In this document: one piece after another, positions 29,703 through 36,789 of the stretch
How positions within the stretch are numbered: the first letter of the stretch is position 1
How the letters are laid out: each line of letters starts with the position of its first letter
Origin: a virus
Length of the DNA stretch: 45,207 bases
Strand: one strand, 5' to 3'
IMG/VR virus record: IMGVR_UViG_3300010430_000105
Location: 1 to 45,207 of that record
Made by a program: the position numbers and the translations under genes
Notes under the pieces: model-generated
Told to the model about the DNA's origin: nothing
The model's database searches: none
What the model saw: the letters and a program-made list of their open reading frames with translations, nothing else

Positions 29703-31471
29703 TAAAAAGACTCCCCGTTTTGAGATTTAACAGCAGAAACTGAGGCGTAAATTAGATCTTGATTATTTATTACGAAGCTTTCAAAATCTTTATCTATTGA
29801 ACCAGCGGCGTTAAATGTTAGGTTAATAACAGGCTGCTGCTGTTGACCACCGCCAAACGCATTTTTGTTATTAACAACTTGCCCGGATTCACCTGGTATC
29901 ATATAGTTTTGACCGCCGGCGCTAAATATCTCAGGACCGCGTTCACCGACTCGATACATTGAGCCAGCAGAAACCGCGCCACCCATTTCCCTGCCACCTA
30001 TTGCAGCAAGACCAGCAGCCGCAGCGCTTACCGCAGCTATGCCCGCTATTGCTGGCGGAGCGTTAGAACCAAAGCTTGCAAGAGATGTTGCAGCCGCAGC
30101 GGGAACGGCAGAAGCTGTAATGGCAGCGTTTGCGCTAACCTGTGCTGCTGCTGTTTTTGTTGTGGTTAAAACTGACGTTATACCTTGCTTTATTAGTGCG
30201 CCGATTAATTGAGTTGTAATGCTTAAAGCTAGGTTTCTTATTGCCTCTCTACCATCTTGAGCTCCGGTAACTACAGCCATTAAAGATCCTATAGCTTGAT
30301 TTTGCACCGACTCAAAACTTGCGCTTAACTCACTGTTACCTTGATTGTAAAGATTATTTCTGCGCTCAATATATTCTTGCTCTGTTATCAATCTAGCTTC
30401 TAGCATTTCTTTTAGTATCGCGTCTTGATTTTCTAGCTGCAATCTAAAAGTTTCTTCATCAGTTAGGCCAATTGTTGCGCCTCTACTGGATAATGAGCTT
30501 AATCTGCGTTCCTCTTCGCGTTGATATTTTTCCGCCTTTCTTTGTTCTTCTTCTTTTGCTTTTATGGCGTCAATTTCATCATAATGAGCATTTATTTTTT
30601 GCTTTAAAGCGTCTACTATTGATTTTTCAGTGTCACCAACAGCAAGCAAGCTTACAGAGTATAATGCCATCTCCCGTTCTGACATACCAAGCGTGGCAAC
30701 TTGAGTGTCTAGAGCTTTATTTATTTCAGCTAGAACTCTGATTCTTTCAACCATTGAATTTTCTGTTGTTACAGAGTTTGAAGCGTTGTTTGATTCTGCT
30801 TTGTTTAAATCGCTAATCACCTGTCTTTGCTTGTCAATGCTTTCAACAAGCTGGTCTCTTTCAGCTCTAAGCTTTCTTAACTGGTCAGTTTGCTTGTCAA
30901 TTTGTTCGGCATTCTTTTCTTCATCGCGTAACAAATATCGATTGCTTTTTATTAGCGATTCGATTCTATTATTCTTTTCTTGAAGTTCTTTATTTTCTTG
31001 AGATATTGTTTTTGCAATTTCAGACTTAACATAGTCTTTCTGTGCTAAAGTTAAGGTTTCCATTTTTTCTATTAAATCATCAATAGAAGGTAGTATTTCT
31101 TTAACCTCTTCATTTGCAGCGCTCAAGCTAGGAATTAACGTTCCTACAACAGCAGCACCAAGGCCAGCAACGGCACCGACTAAAGGTAAGCCTAAAACAA
31201 TACCAAGGTCAGCAGCTTGCGCCCCAAAAGCTAGCATCGCATCTTGACCGCCTTGAATTTGACCAACAAACTGCTGGACTTGAATACCAGCTTGACCAGC
31301 GTTTCTACCCATTCGACCCAGTGCGCTATTAGCTTTTTTTGTTGACTCTGCAACTTTGGTCATTTGAGTATTTATTTTATTTACGCCTGACTCAACCTTT
31401 TTAGCGCCCTTGTCCATTTCAGTCGTGTTTATGCCAACTGAGTATTCAATATTACCAGCATCAACAGTCAT
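29702..31471 (-). CDS. Tail tape measure protein
   Basis: A 589-residue tape measure that sets tail length and chaperones tube assembly. It begins with IEYSVGINTTEMDKGAKKVE, has a hydrophobic patch around 85-120 (LGIVLGLPLVGAVAGLGAAV), a long coiled coil (about 130-330), and a second alanine-rich hydrophobic segment near 420-490. The end carries GERGPEIFSAGGQNYMIPG, a typical tape measure C-terminal motif. It is short for a siphovirus; at about 1.5 angstrom per residue the tail would be near 90 nm. It lies between the chaperone and tip genes in the standard order. Confidence 0.88.
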   Translation of the reverse strand: MTVDAGNIEYSVGINTTEMDKGAKKVESGVNKINTQMTKVAESTKKANSALGRMGRNAGQAGIQVQQFVGQIQGGQDAMLAFGAQAADLGIVLGLPLVGAVAGLGAAVVGTLIPSLSAANEEVKEILPSIDDLIEKMETLTLAQKDYVKSEIAKTISQENKELQEKNNRIESLIKSNRYLLRDEEKNAEQIDKQTDQLRKLRAERDQLVESIDKQRQVISDLNKAESNNASNSVTTENSMVERIRVLAEINKALDTQVATLGMSEREMALYSVSLLAVGDTEKSIVDALKQKINAHYDEIDAIKAKEEEQRKAEKYQREEERRLSSLSSRGATIGLTDEETFRLQLENQDAILKEMLEARLITEQEYIERRNNLYNQGNSELSASFESVQNQAIGSLMAVVTGAQDGREAIRNLALSITTQLIGALIKQGITSVLTTTKTAAAQVSANAAITASAVPAAAATSLASFGSNAPPAIAGIAAVSAAAAGLAAIGGREMGGAVSAGSMYRVGERGPEIFSAGGQNYMIPGESGQVVNNKNAFGGGQQQQPVINLTFNAAGSIDKDFESFVINNQDLIYASVSAVKSQNGESF

Positions 31472-32022
31472 TAGACTTCAAACCTCTCGTATTTAACTCC
31501 GTTAACAACTCGCACATTTGGGTTGTTTGCTTCTTTAGCTTCTGGATATTTTGCTTGCATACTTCTTACAAACTGAGTCATTGACATATTTGCAGCTTCA
31601 TCCTGATTAAAACTTAAGTGCTGAGTTGCAAGCTCAATGTATTCGTAGGGGTCAAACTCTGATATGGGATCGCCTTTTGATTCAGATTTAATGTCTCCGC
31701 TAATTCCGTGGTACATTAAATTAATAGCAACCTCAATCATGCTAACGGCTCTTTCTGGATTGTCATTTATTGAGTAATCAAGCTCATCCGTTATATGGCC
31801 CGTCATCTCTTTTGGTATAACCTTGTCGCAACAAGAATTTAAAACAACCATTGCAGCATCAAATCTTGCGTACCATGGGGATTCGTTATCTACTAATATT
31901 TTGTAAATATCGACAATGTGATCTGGATCACCAATCTTTGACATGTTGTAAAAACTCGGGATGAACGTGTAAAGCTCACCCTCGAATTTTATTTGCCCGT
32001 GACCATATCTATGGTGAATCAT
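31471..32022 (-). CDS. Tail assembly chaperone (DUF6246-type)
   Basis: A 183-residue protein between tail tube and tape measure, the place of the lambda G/GT chaperones. KFEGELYTFIPSFYNMSKIG near the N-terminus and MVVLNSCCDKVIPKEMTGHI fit the DUF6246 family as I recall it. It overlaps both neighbours by one base. I see no second overlapping frame that would make a long frameshift product, so the usual -1 frameshift appears absent here. Confidence 0.65.
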   Translation of the reverse strand: MIHHRYGHGQIKFEGELYTFIPSFYNMSKIGDPDHIVDIYKILVDNESPWYARFDAAMVVLNSCCDKVIPKEMTGHITDELDYSINDNPERAVSMIEVAINLMYHGISGDIKSESKGDPISEFDPYEYIELATQHLSFNQDEAANMSMTQFVRSMQAKYPEAKEANNPNVRVVNGVKYERFEV

Positions 32023-32540
32023 TACGCAGTCGGGTCAAAAGTCTGAATTGCGTTAACTGAAGCAAGACCTGTTGCTGTCGACTGGAACGTCATACTAAAT
32101 GTAACAGTGTCATTAGTTCCGCCGCCAATGCCAGGTCCCTGTGTGATGTTACAAAAAACATAAAAACCTAAAGGAGTCGTGTCGTTCCAAACCTTAAGCC
32201 AACCGCAAGGCTGAGCGTCAGCGTTCTGCGACTCATCAATAAAGTATTTAGTCATTTTGTGTTGAGCAGCTGATAACGCCCCAACTTCATCGCTGTCGTT
32301 TTTATCAAACCAACCTGACACAGTAATTTCACCGCCAAGCGTTGTCACTAATGTTGATTGATTACCGCCAGACAAATCGGATGTGTTATCGGTTGTATTG
32401 GCTGTTAAATCGAATGATTTAGAGTTGATTGAACCAAACTGGTCAAAAACTGCTGTGCTTAAATCTAAGTCACCACAGCCCTGAGCGAACGCAACTTTTA
32501 GTTGACGTCCTGTTAAATTTGCATTTCCACACGTTGCCAT
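32022..32540 (-). CDS. Major tail tube protein
   Basis: A 172-residue tube protein. The beta-rich sequence with GEITVSGWFDKND, MTKYFIDESQNADA and TVTFSMTFQSTAT fits siphovirus tail tube subunits. The ATG at 32538-32540 has AGGAG 8 bases upstream; the GTG earlier in frame would overlap that ribosome site. The gene is preceded by a late-type extended -10 promoter and a terminator, so tail genes form a new transcription unit. Confidence 0.75.
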   Translation of the reverse strand: MATCGNANLTGRQLKVAFAQGCGDLDLSTAVFDQFGSINSKSFDLTANTTDNTSDLSGGNQSTLVTTLGGEITVSGWFDKNDSDEVGALSAAQHKMTKYFIDESQNADAQPCGWLKVWNDTTPLGFYVFCNITQGPGIGGGTNDTVTFSMTFQSTATGLASVNAIQTFDPTA

Positions 32541-32550
32541 GCTGAACACT

Positions 32551-32589
32551 CCTAGAAGTTGAAATTAATTTTGGTAATTACCATCTAGG
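32551..32589 (-). promoter_or_regulatory. Inverted repeat burying the tail tube ribosome site
   Basis: CCTAGA (32584-32589 read on minus) pairs with TCTAGG (32551-32556), whose last bases are part of the AGGAG Shine-Dalgarno. The left arm lies directly after the -10 box and before the expected start. A second palindrome GGTAATTACC (32573-32582) lies between. Confidence 0.5.
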
Positions 32590-32598
32590 ATTATAACA
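32590..32598 (-). promoter_or_regulatory. Late-type extended -10 promoter of the tail operon
   Basis: TGTTATAAT on the minus strand. The hexamer 17 bases upstream is TTTTAT from the terminator T tract, exactly as before terminase. Confidence 0.6.
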
Positions 32599-32615
32599 CG
32601 CAAAAAGGTTATATA

Positions 32616-32642
32616 AAAAACCCGCATTTAAGCGGGTTTTTG
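32616..32642. terminator. Bidirectional intrinsic terminator
   Basis: AAAAAACCCGC, loop ATTTAA, GCGGGTTTTT. Strong in both directions. On the minus strand it ends the connector genes or the candidate RNA upstream. Confidence 0.88.
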
Positions 32643-32771
32643 CAAGTAGCATTTGATAAACAGAGATTGCTTAGTTCATGTTTCACAACATTAACATCAG
32701 CGTTGGTACTTAACCCCGTACCGGGTAGATACAATCACCCCCTTGTCAAAGGCTGTATCAATTAAGTCAGC
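32616..32771 (-). ncRNA. Candidate structured RNA between tail terminator and tail tube genes
   Basis: About 155 bases without an ORF of any length, bounded upstream by TTGACA/TAAATT (32778-32806) and downstream by the terminator at 32616-32642. It holds several short stems: GATACA/TGTATC (32728-32733 with 32754-32759) enclosing CCTT/AAGG, GGTAC/GTACC (32705-32709 with 32718-32722), and ATGTT-GTGA-AACAT with a GNRA loop (32678-32691, minus strand). Expression is unproven. It may alternatively be a structured 3' leader of the connector mRNA. Confidence 0.35.
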
Positions 32772-32777
32772 TATATA

Positions 32778-32806
32778 AATTTAGTTTGTATTTACCTTTA
32801 TGTCAA
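32778..32806 (-). promoter_or_regulatory. Putative promoter for the candidate RNA
   Basis: TTGACA (32801-32806, inside the last codons of the tail terminator gene), 17-base spacer with ATAAAGGTAAA, TAAATT (32778-32783). The -35 is perfect; the -10 matches 4 of 6. Confidence 0.4.
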
Positions 32807-33243
32807 ACCGTGAATTTAACAATTAGATTGATAGTGTAAACCCTGCGACTATCTTCGGTAATTTGCGGGCCGCTAAAGCTTAAGCTTTGAATGTTTGTTA
32901 TGCACTGGTCATCATTGGTGTAATTTTCGCGCAACCATCTTGCTATGTCTTTTGCGTAACCTTTAACTATACCGGCATCATCTTTACCTTTGCGACCAAA
33001 AACATAAATACTTACAGGGTATTGCTCAAATTTTGCAGCAGCGTCACCAAGCTGATCACCACCATCCAAGCGGAAAAATACAGCGCGTTGATTATTTTGC
33101 AGTTCCGTTAAATCAATCTCACTAACATAAAGTTTTGGCGCACTTTTGCGCTGTCCGTTAATGTCATTAAAACCATCAAGCAGGCCGCTAGTTTTAACAT
33201 GCTCTAATAATCTAACCTCTTCAAAATTTTCAATATCAGCCAT
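32803..33243 (-). CDS. Tail terminator protein
   Basis: A 146-residue protein in the place of the lambda U-type tail terminator, after the gp10-like gene. It has VFFRLDGGDQLGDAAAKFEQ followed by YPVSIYVFGRK and a C-terminal strand set (RRVYTINLIVKFTV), a pattern common in this group. It caps the tail tube so it can join the head. The start is one base after the previous stop. Confidence 0.65.
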   Translation of the reverse strand: MADIENFEEVRLLEHVKTSGLLDGFNDINGQRKSAPKLYVSEIDLTELQNNQRAVFFRLDGGDQLGDAAAKFEQYPVSIYVFGRKGKDDAGIVKGYAKDIARWLRENYTNDDQCITNIQSLSFSGPQITEDSRRVYTINLIVKFTV

Positions 33244-33244
33244 G

Positions 33245-33637
33245 TTAAACCTTAAATATTTCTAAATTCTTTTTAATCATCGCCTGACCTTCAGCAGACT
33301 CAAAACCGTACTCTAAAAAGTAAGGCTCTGCGTCTTGGTTCCAAGCGTTACCAGCTTTTAATGATGGTGGCCTTGGTTTCCAGTCTTTTCCGTAGTTAAG
33401 AAAGCCAGCGTAATTAGTGTAATAACCCAAAGTAAAAACAACTCTACCTGATTGCTTTCTAACTTCGATTCTTTGACTGTTAACCAGCGTACCAAACTCG
33501 ATAGGTGCCTTTTGCTTTGATAAGTTACCAGCACCAGCCATGACAGCGTTGCCGAACTGCATAGTTTTATCAGTCTCGATATTCGAAAATATCTTATTGA
33601 GGTTTGATTTAACTTTGTTGGCACCTGTAACTGGCAT
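33245..33637 (-). CDS. Tail completion protein, HK97 gp10-like
   Basis: A 130-residue protein of the HK97 gp10 / tail completion family: it starts with a helical GANKVKSNLNKIFSNI, has APIEFGTLVNSQRIEV near residue 45 and YYTNYAGFLNYGKDWKPRPP near 75, which are the family's typical segments. It acts at the head-tail joint. The stop of the previous gene and this ATG overlap by one base. Confidence 0.8.
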   Translation of the reverse strand: MPVTGANKVKSNLNKIFSNIETDKTMQFGNAVMAGAGNLSKQKAPIEFGTLVNSQRIEVRKQSGRVVFTLGYYTNYAGFLNYGKDWKPRPPSLKAGNAWNQDAEPYFLEYGFESAEGQAMIKKNLEIFKV

Positions 33638-34005
33638 TATGTCACCACATAAAAGTCATCAGGCTCACCAATACTTGAGCAGTCTTGAAGTTCAGCCTTG
33701 CGTATTTCCTTGGCTGCGTCCACCTCGCTAGGGTCGGTGATGGCAATGTAATCACCAATAGCAATGTAATCACCTAAACGCGGATTAGCATCACCTAAAG
33801 TCTCAAACCAGAATTGACCATCAGGAGTAAATAAAACGCCCTGGCTGTCAGAGAATTGACTTGAACCGCCCTGCATAAAGCAAACAGTAATTTTACTGGC
33901 TGTATAAGTTAAACCTTGACCGATGCCGCTATATTCGTTTGCAGCCTCTTGCTTATACCAAACAGTTGCTATTGATGTTTGAGACTCGCGTGTCATGCTA
34001 GACAT
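33637..34005 (-). CDS. Head-tail connector / head closure protein
   Basis: A 122-residue protein in the head closure position. VCFMQGGSSQFSDSQG and FTPDGQFWFETLGD are beta-type. A short exact tandem repeat in the DNA (33738-33770 region) gives GDYIAIGDYIAI in the protein. The ATG at 34003-34005 overlaps the preceding TAA; the in-frame GTG and TTG codons upstream are less likely. The head closure role is from order only. Confidence 0.6.
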   Translation of the reverse strand: MSSMTRESQTSIATVWYKQEAANEYSGIGQGLTYTASKITVCFMQGGSSQFSDSQGVLFTPDGQFWFETLGDANPRLGDYIAIGDYIAITDPSEVDAAKEIRKAELQDCSSIGEPDDFYVVT

Positions 34006-34397
34006 TAGCAACACCCATTAGTATCGTTAAGATTCGAGCCGGCGGTGCCAAAAGCAAACACACCATCAGTTAGTAACAAGTCTGTTAAGCAACCAGATGT
34101 GTCGATAGCTTCAATATTATTATACATGCCGCTTGCATCTTCGCTTGTGTCGTAACTAATGCTTGAGCCGTTTGGTGCGCGCTTGCTTTTTACCTTGCCG
34201 CTTGAGTTGGATGAGTTGGACAGCATTACGCAAGTTGCCATGGTGGCTAGTAGCTTTGCGGTTGCTTCTGAATAGTTACCTTCTAGACATTGCTCATATT
34301 TTTCAATGACAACATCAATATAAATTTGAATTACAGCGTCGCTTGCGTTTGTAGGGCAAAGCTCTCTCACATCATCAGGAGTTAAATTAATTGCCAT
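34005..34397 (-). CDS. Head-tail adaptor (gp6-like connector)
   Basis: A 130-residue protein with the pattern of phage adaptor proteins: helical start LTPDDVRELCPTNASDAVIQ, central helices (ATAKLLATMATCVML), and KVKSKRAPNGSSISYDT, a segment often seen in DUF4054-type connectors. It would bind the portal ring. Five cysteines are present, two at the end. It overlaps the membrane protein gene upstream by 11 bases, which suggests a recent insertion of that gene into the module. Confidence 0.65.
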   Translation of the reverse strand: MAINLTPDDVRELCPTNASDAVIQIYIDVVIEKYEQCLEGNYSEATAKLLATMATCVMLSNSSNSSGKVKSKRAPNGSSISYDTSEDASGMYNNIEAIDTSGCLTDLLLTDGVFAFGTAGSNLNDTNGCC

Positions 34398-34710
34398 CCT
34401 TTAAAATCTCCTTTTTTTCATCTTCAATGCTTATACTTTTATTTTCACTAATGCTGTAACCTAAACCACTGGCAATGGCAACAGCGAGGCCAATCAATAT
34501 AAGAGGTGCGAATACTTTTTTAAATGAGTCAGTAAACATATTATAGACACCATTCCAAAATCTTATTGATGGCATCATTGGCTCGACATCTTCGTAAGTA
34601 CTTATAACTTTTGTTAATTGCTCTGAAACCTCTGTCAACTTAACAATAGCATCGTCAACTTTTTCGCGGTGCATTTCAAACACCTCTTTACTAACTTTGT
34701 CATCACTCAT
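34387..34710 (-). CDS. Coiled-coil membrane protein, possible holin of XhlA type
   Basis: A 107-residue protein. The N-terminal half is a charged coiled coil (REKVDDAIVKLTEVSEQLTK), followed by one membrane span near residue 70-88 (VFAPLILIGLAVAIASGLGY) and an acidic tail. That layout resembles XhlA/BhlA-type holin partners. It stands between connector genes and the four-span membrane protein gene, far from the endolysin. The alternative is a membrane protein for superinfection control. Confidence 0.55.
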   Translation of the reverse strand: MSDDKVSKEVFEMHREKVDDAIVKLTEVSEQLTKVISTYEDVEPMMPSIRFWNGVYNMFTDSFKKVFAPLILIGLAVAIASGLGYSISENKSISIEDEKKEILKDGN

Positions 34711-34925
34711 TTATACTGTCCGCAGCATTTGCATTGTTCTAATCTGATTATACCTAATAGCACTAAAGAATAATATATCGTCAACGATACGGAAAAGCTT
34801 ACGAATGCCGTCGACCATAGCGTTAATGATTGGTTTTGGTTTGTATAGACTAAGTATGAGGCATAAATGAAGACAAAGAACAATGCTCTCGTAATTGTTA
34901 TACAAATAAAGCGCAAGTTCACCAC
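34707..34925 (-). CDS. Possible overprinted membrane ORF
   Basis: A 72-residue ORF in a second frame inside the multi-span gene, beginning GTG with GGTG upstream. It has two hydrophobic spans and ends with LEQCKCCGQYK, a tight Cys cluster. Its stop overlaps the next start in an ATGA arrangement, as real neighbours do in this phage. Hydrophobicity may be a by-product of the host frame's codons. Confidence 0.2.
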   Translation of the reverse strand: MVNLRFICITITRALFFVFIYASYLVYTNQNQSLTLWSTAFVSFSVSLTIYYSLVLLGIIRLEQCKCCGQYK

Positions 34926-35283
34926 CTGTTAAATATCCTACAGCCATTAAAACGTCAATGGTAACTATCATACCACAAATGATTCTTTGGCTTTTTGAGT
35001 TGGTCTTGGAGAGTATGCAGGCGAATAGAATGCACTGAATTGAAGCTGTTATAGAATGAAGTTGAAACCCTATAAACTCATAACTTGAAACTAATCCGAA
35101 GTGGCCTGATTTCGAAGAAATCTCTACAATCATAAAAGATATAAAATACATTTTAGATCTGTTGAATGTTAAAGCGTAAAGGGTCATTATAGCGCCCGTA
35201 TAGAGCGCTAAAAAGTTTAACTTACTTGTCTTTATCGTCGCCAGGTGGCTTTGTAGGTTTTGTAGGCATTCTAAATACTCCAT
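34711..35283 (-). CDS. Multi-span membrane protein
   Basis: A 190-residue polytopic protein with about four spans: LNFLALYTGAIMTLYALTF, the region around 70-90 (ITASIQCILFACIL), IICGMIVTIDVLMAVGYL, and YESIVLCLHLCLILSLY. The C-terminal 45 residues are amphipathic and basic. GGGAG lies 10 bases before the ATG. A second hydrophobic ORF is nested in another frame (34707-34925). The family is not recognised. Confidence 0.6.
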   Translation of the reverse strand: MEYLECLQNLQSHLATIKTSKLNFLALYTGAIMTLYALTFNRSKMYFISFMIVEISSKSGHFGLVSSYEFIGFQLHSITASIQCILFACILSKTNSKSQRIICGMIVTIDVLMAVGYLTGGELALYLYNNYESIVLCLHLCLILSLYKPKPIINAMVDGIRKLFRIVDDILFFSAIRYNQIRTMQMLRTV

Positions 35284-35299
35284 TGGTTAATAACTCCCA

Positions 35300-35716
35300 C
35301 TATTGTAATAACTTGTTATATTCAATTGCAAATCGGTCAAATGATTTAACGCGATCAGATAAAGCGCACACGCTATAAGTGTTACATCCACACTTGCGCG
35401 CTGCCTCAGATGCGTTGCCATATGTACCGTCAAGAAATCCGATGGTTGCTAGTTTAGCATTTTCAGAAACTTGATTTGATGCAATGTTGTCAACTTTACT
35501 ATTTGCTGAATTGGGCCAATTAACAAGCTTGTTGTGAATATCCTCTAGGCCTTTAATTGTTTTATTTGGGCTTTGCTTTTCCAGCGATGTCATTTCGCCA
35601 GCGTCACCAAATAAGATTTTTTTGCATCCATCAATGTTTGATTCTGGATTGCGGCCGCGTCGGTTTTTCTTTGCGACCTTTAGTAAAAAGTTAAATTGTT
35701 CTAACGTCTTAATCAT
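35300..35716 (-). CDS. Hypothetical protein with HTH-like end
   Basis: A 138-residue soluble protein. The first part is basic (LKVAKKNRRGRNPES). The end, FLDGTYGNASEAARKCGCNT, reads like the start of a helix-turn-helix of terminase or Hin type. It may be a regulator. It has its own promoter with a good -35 and an extended -10, divergent from the cargo genes at 35836. The specific family is unknown. Confidence 0.6.
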   Translation of the reverse strand: MIKTLEQFNFLLKVAKKNRRGRNPESNIDGCKKILFGDAGEMTSLEKQSPNKTIKGLEDIHNKLVNWPNSANSKVDNIASNQVSENAKLATIGFLDGTYGNASEAARKCGCNTYSVCALSDRVKSFDRFAIEYNKLLQ

Positions 35717-35747
35717 TTTTTATTAATTCCTGTGTCATAGTTGCTTA

Positions 35748-35776
35748 AATATAACAATTAAATTTATAGTTGACAA
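35748..35776 (-). promoter_or_regulatory. Promoter of gene 35716-35300
   Basis: TTGTCA (35771-35776), 17-base spacer, TATATT (35748-35753), preceded by TG as extended -10. The -35 overlaps TTGACA (35770-35775) on the plus strand, which probably serves the divergent genes with a weak -10 (TAATGT, 35793-35798). Confidence 0.6.
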
Positions 35777-35835
35777 GGTAAATAAACTTAATTAATGTGT
35801 ATAGCGGATTTAATAAATAACTTTGGAGAGTTAAA

Positions 35836-35982
35836 ATGACATATTCAGAAAGGTACCAAATAATAGCTAGGGCAGCTAAGTCTGTTGATAAAAAGCGCGC
35901 AGCAAGAAAACGTACGGCCCATTTAGCAATTCACGACATTAAGTCACGCAAAGAAATTACAAAGGAAGTTTGGCATGATTAA
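35836..35982 (+). CDS. Small basic protein
   Basis: A 48-residue, strongly basic helical ORF (RAAKSVDKKRAARKRTAHLA) likely to bind nucleic acid. TTTGGAGAG precedes the ATG. It overlaps the next gene by 8 bases. It starts the plus-strand cargo cluster 35836-36782. No family is recognised. Confidence 0.55.
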   Translation: MTYSERYQIIARAAKSVDKKRAARKRTAHLAIHDIKSRKEITKEVWHD

Positions 35983-36301
35983 AAAATTAATATTAGTATC
36001 GACATTATTATCGTTTAACGCTAAAGCCAGTGATGATTTAGCAAGACAGCTAATTGATAACGCTTATGCGAAAGTCGGTCTTGGTTATAAATTTAACGAA
36101 TCTGAAGTTAGATGGGATGGTGGCGCAACAAATAAACCCATTAGTGCGCGTATTGAGATTGGAACCAAGTATAAAAACTTTACTTTTGGTTATAGTCATC
36201 ACAGCAATTTGCAAACTGGATTCCCGTTTAATGATGACCGTGAATATTTTAAAGATGAATTTTTTATTGATTATGAAGTTAAATTGTCGGAGTTGTTTTA
36301 A
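35975..36301 (+). CDS. Secreted small beta-barrel-like protein
   Basis: A 108-residue protein with a signal peptide (MIKKLILVSTLLSFNAKA, cleavage likely after NAKA). The mature part alternates polar and hydrophobic residues in strands typical of small outer-membrane barrels: AYAKVGLGYKFNES, ARIEIGTKYKNFTFGYSHHS, FFIDYEVKL ending LF. The SHHSN segment recalls small acyl-hydrolase-like barrels. It may insert in the outer membrane and mask a receptor. This is inference; it is too short for a full eight-strand barrel. Confidence 0.6.
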   Translation: MIKKLILVSTLLSFNAKASDDLARQLIDNAYAKVGLGYKFNESEVRWDGGATNKPISARIEIGTKYKNFTFGYSHHSNLQTGFPFNDDREYFKDEFFIDYEVKLSELF

Positions 36302-36582
36302 TGGAAATTAACAATAAACACTTACACCTTACAGTTATGTTTTTAACTGTAACTTCTTTAGTTTTGGCTTTGGTTGTTGCTCATAAGCTTGCTCATAAGC
36401 AATTTTTATATTACAAATACAATGAACTTAACTGCATTGCTTATACCAACAAACACCCGTACAAAAACGGCTTTGAAGTTGTAAAAATTTCATTTGAAAG
36501 GGGTGGTATTATGAAAATGTACGAGGACTCAAACGGGCGAAAATTATATGCTACTCAGTTTGACAGATTGGAGTGTGAATAA
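36301..36582 (+). CDS. Single-span membrane protein
   Basis: A 93-residue protein with one N-terminal span (LTVMFLTVTSLVLALVVAHK) and a polar, probably periplasmic domain containing one internal and one near-terminal Cys. Its ATG overlaps the stop of the barrel-like gene and its stop overlaps the next start. It could act with the secreted neighbour at the envelope. The family is not recognised. Confidence 0.6.
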   Translation: MEINNKHLHLTVMFLTVTSLVLALVVAHKLAHKQFLYYKYNELNCIAYTNKHPYKNGFEVVKISFERGGIMKMYEDSNGRKLYATQFDRLECE

Positions 36583-36782
36583 TGCTTAAATGCGAAACGC
36601 TGCTACAGCTTAAAAATGAACTTCCGCTAAAAGATTATCTTTTAATTTTAGAGGATGTTAATAATACAGCGCATCGAGTTCTATCAAAGCCTGTTAGCGG
36701 TGAGGGTTGGCCTTTATACATGCAAGGTGAGATTGACCAGTTATCTGAAAGAATAAAGAAGATAAAAACAAAGGGCCGTTAA
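36582..36782 (+). CDS. Small hypothetical protein
   Basis: A 66-residue soluble helical ORF (LKNELPLKDYLLILEDVNNT, then a basic tail KIKTKGR). It overlaps the previous stop by one base. It ends the plus-strand cargo cluster at a hairpin shared with the convergent fibre gene. The function is unknown. Confidence 0.55.
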   Translation: MLKCETLLQLKNELPLKDYLLILEDVNNTAHRVLSKPVSGEGWPLYMQGEIDQLSERIKKIKTKGR

Positions 36783-36789
36783 TGGCCCT
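36772..36789 (-). terminator. Terminator of the fibre operon
   Basis: AGGGCC, loop of 6, GGCCCT; on the minus strand it is followed by TTTGTTTTTATC, giving a terminator for the fibre genes. The stop codons of both convergent genes lie in or next to it. Confidence 0.65.

Noticed and set aside
30472-30983. Two plus-strand hydrophobic ORFs opposite the tape measure gene
   Set aside because: They are antisense to the coiled-coil region; Leu/Ser-rich sequence and lack of start signals mark them as shadows.
31471-32022. Programmed -1 frameshift in the tail chaperone
   Set aside because: No slippery heptamer followed by a second long overlapping frame was seen; the next frame goes straight into the tape measure with a one-base overlap.
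32640-32806. tRNA gene in the gap between tail genes
   Set aside because: Several small stems are present, but no cloverleaf with a 7-bp acceptor, TTC-loop and CCA end can be drawn on either strand.
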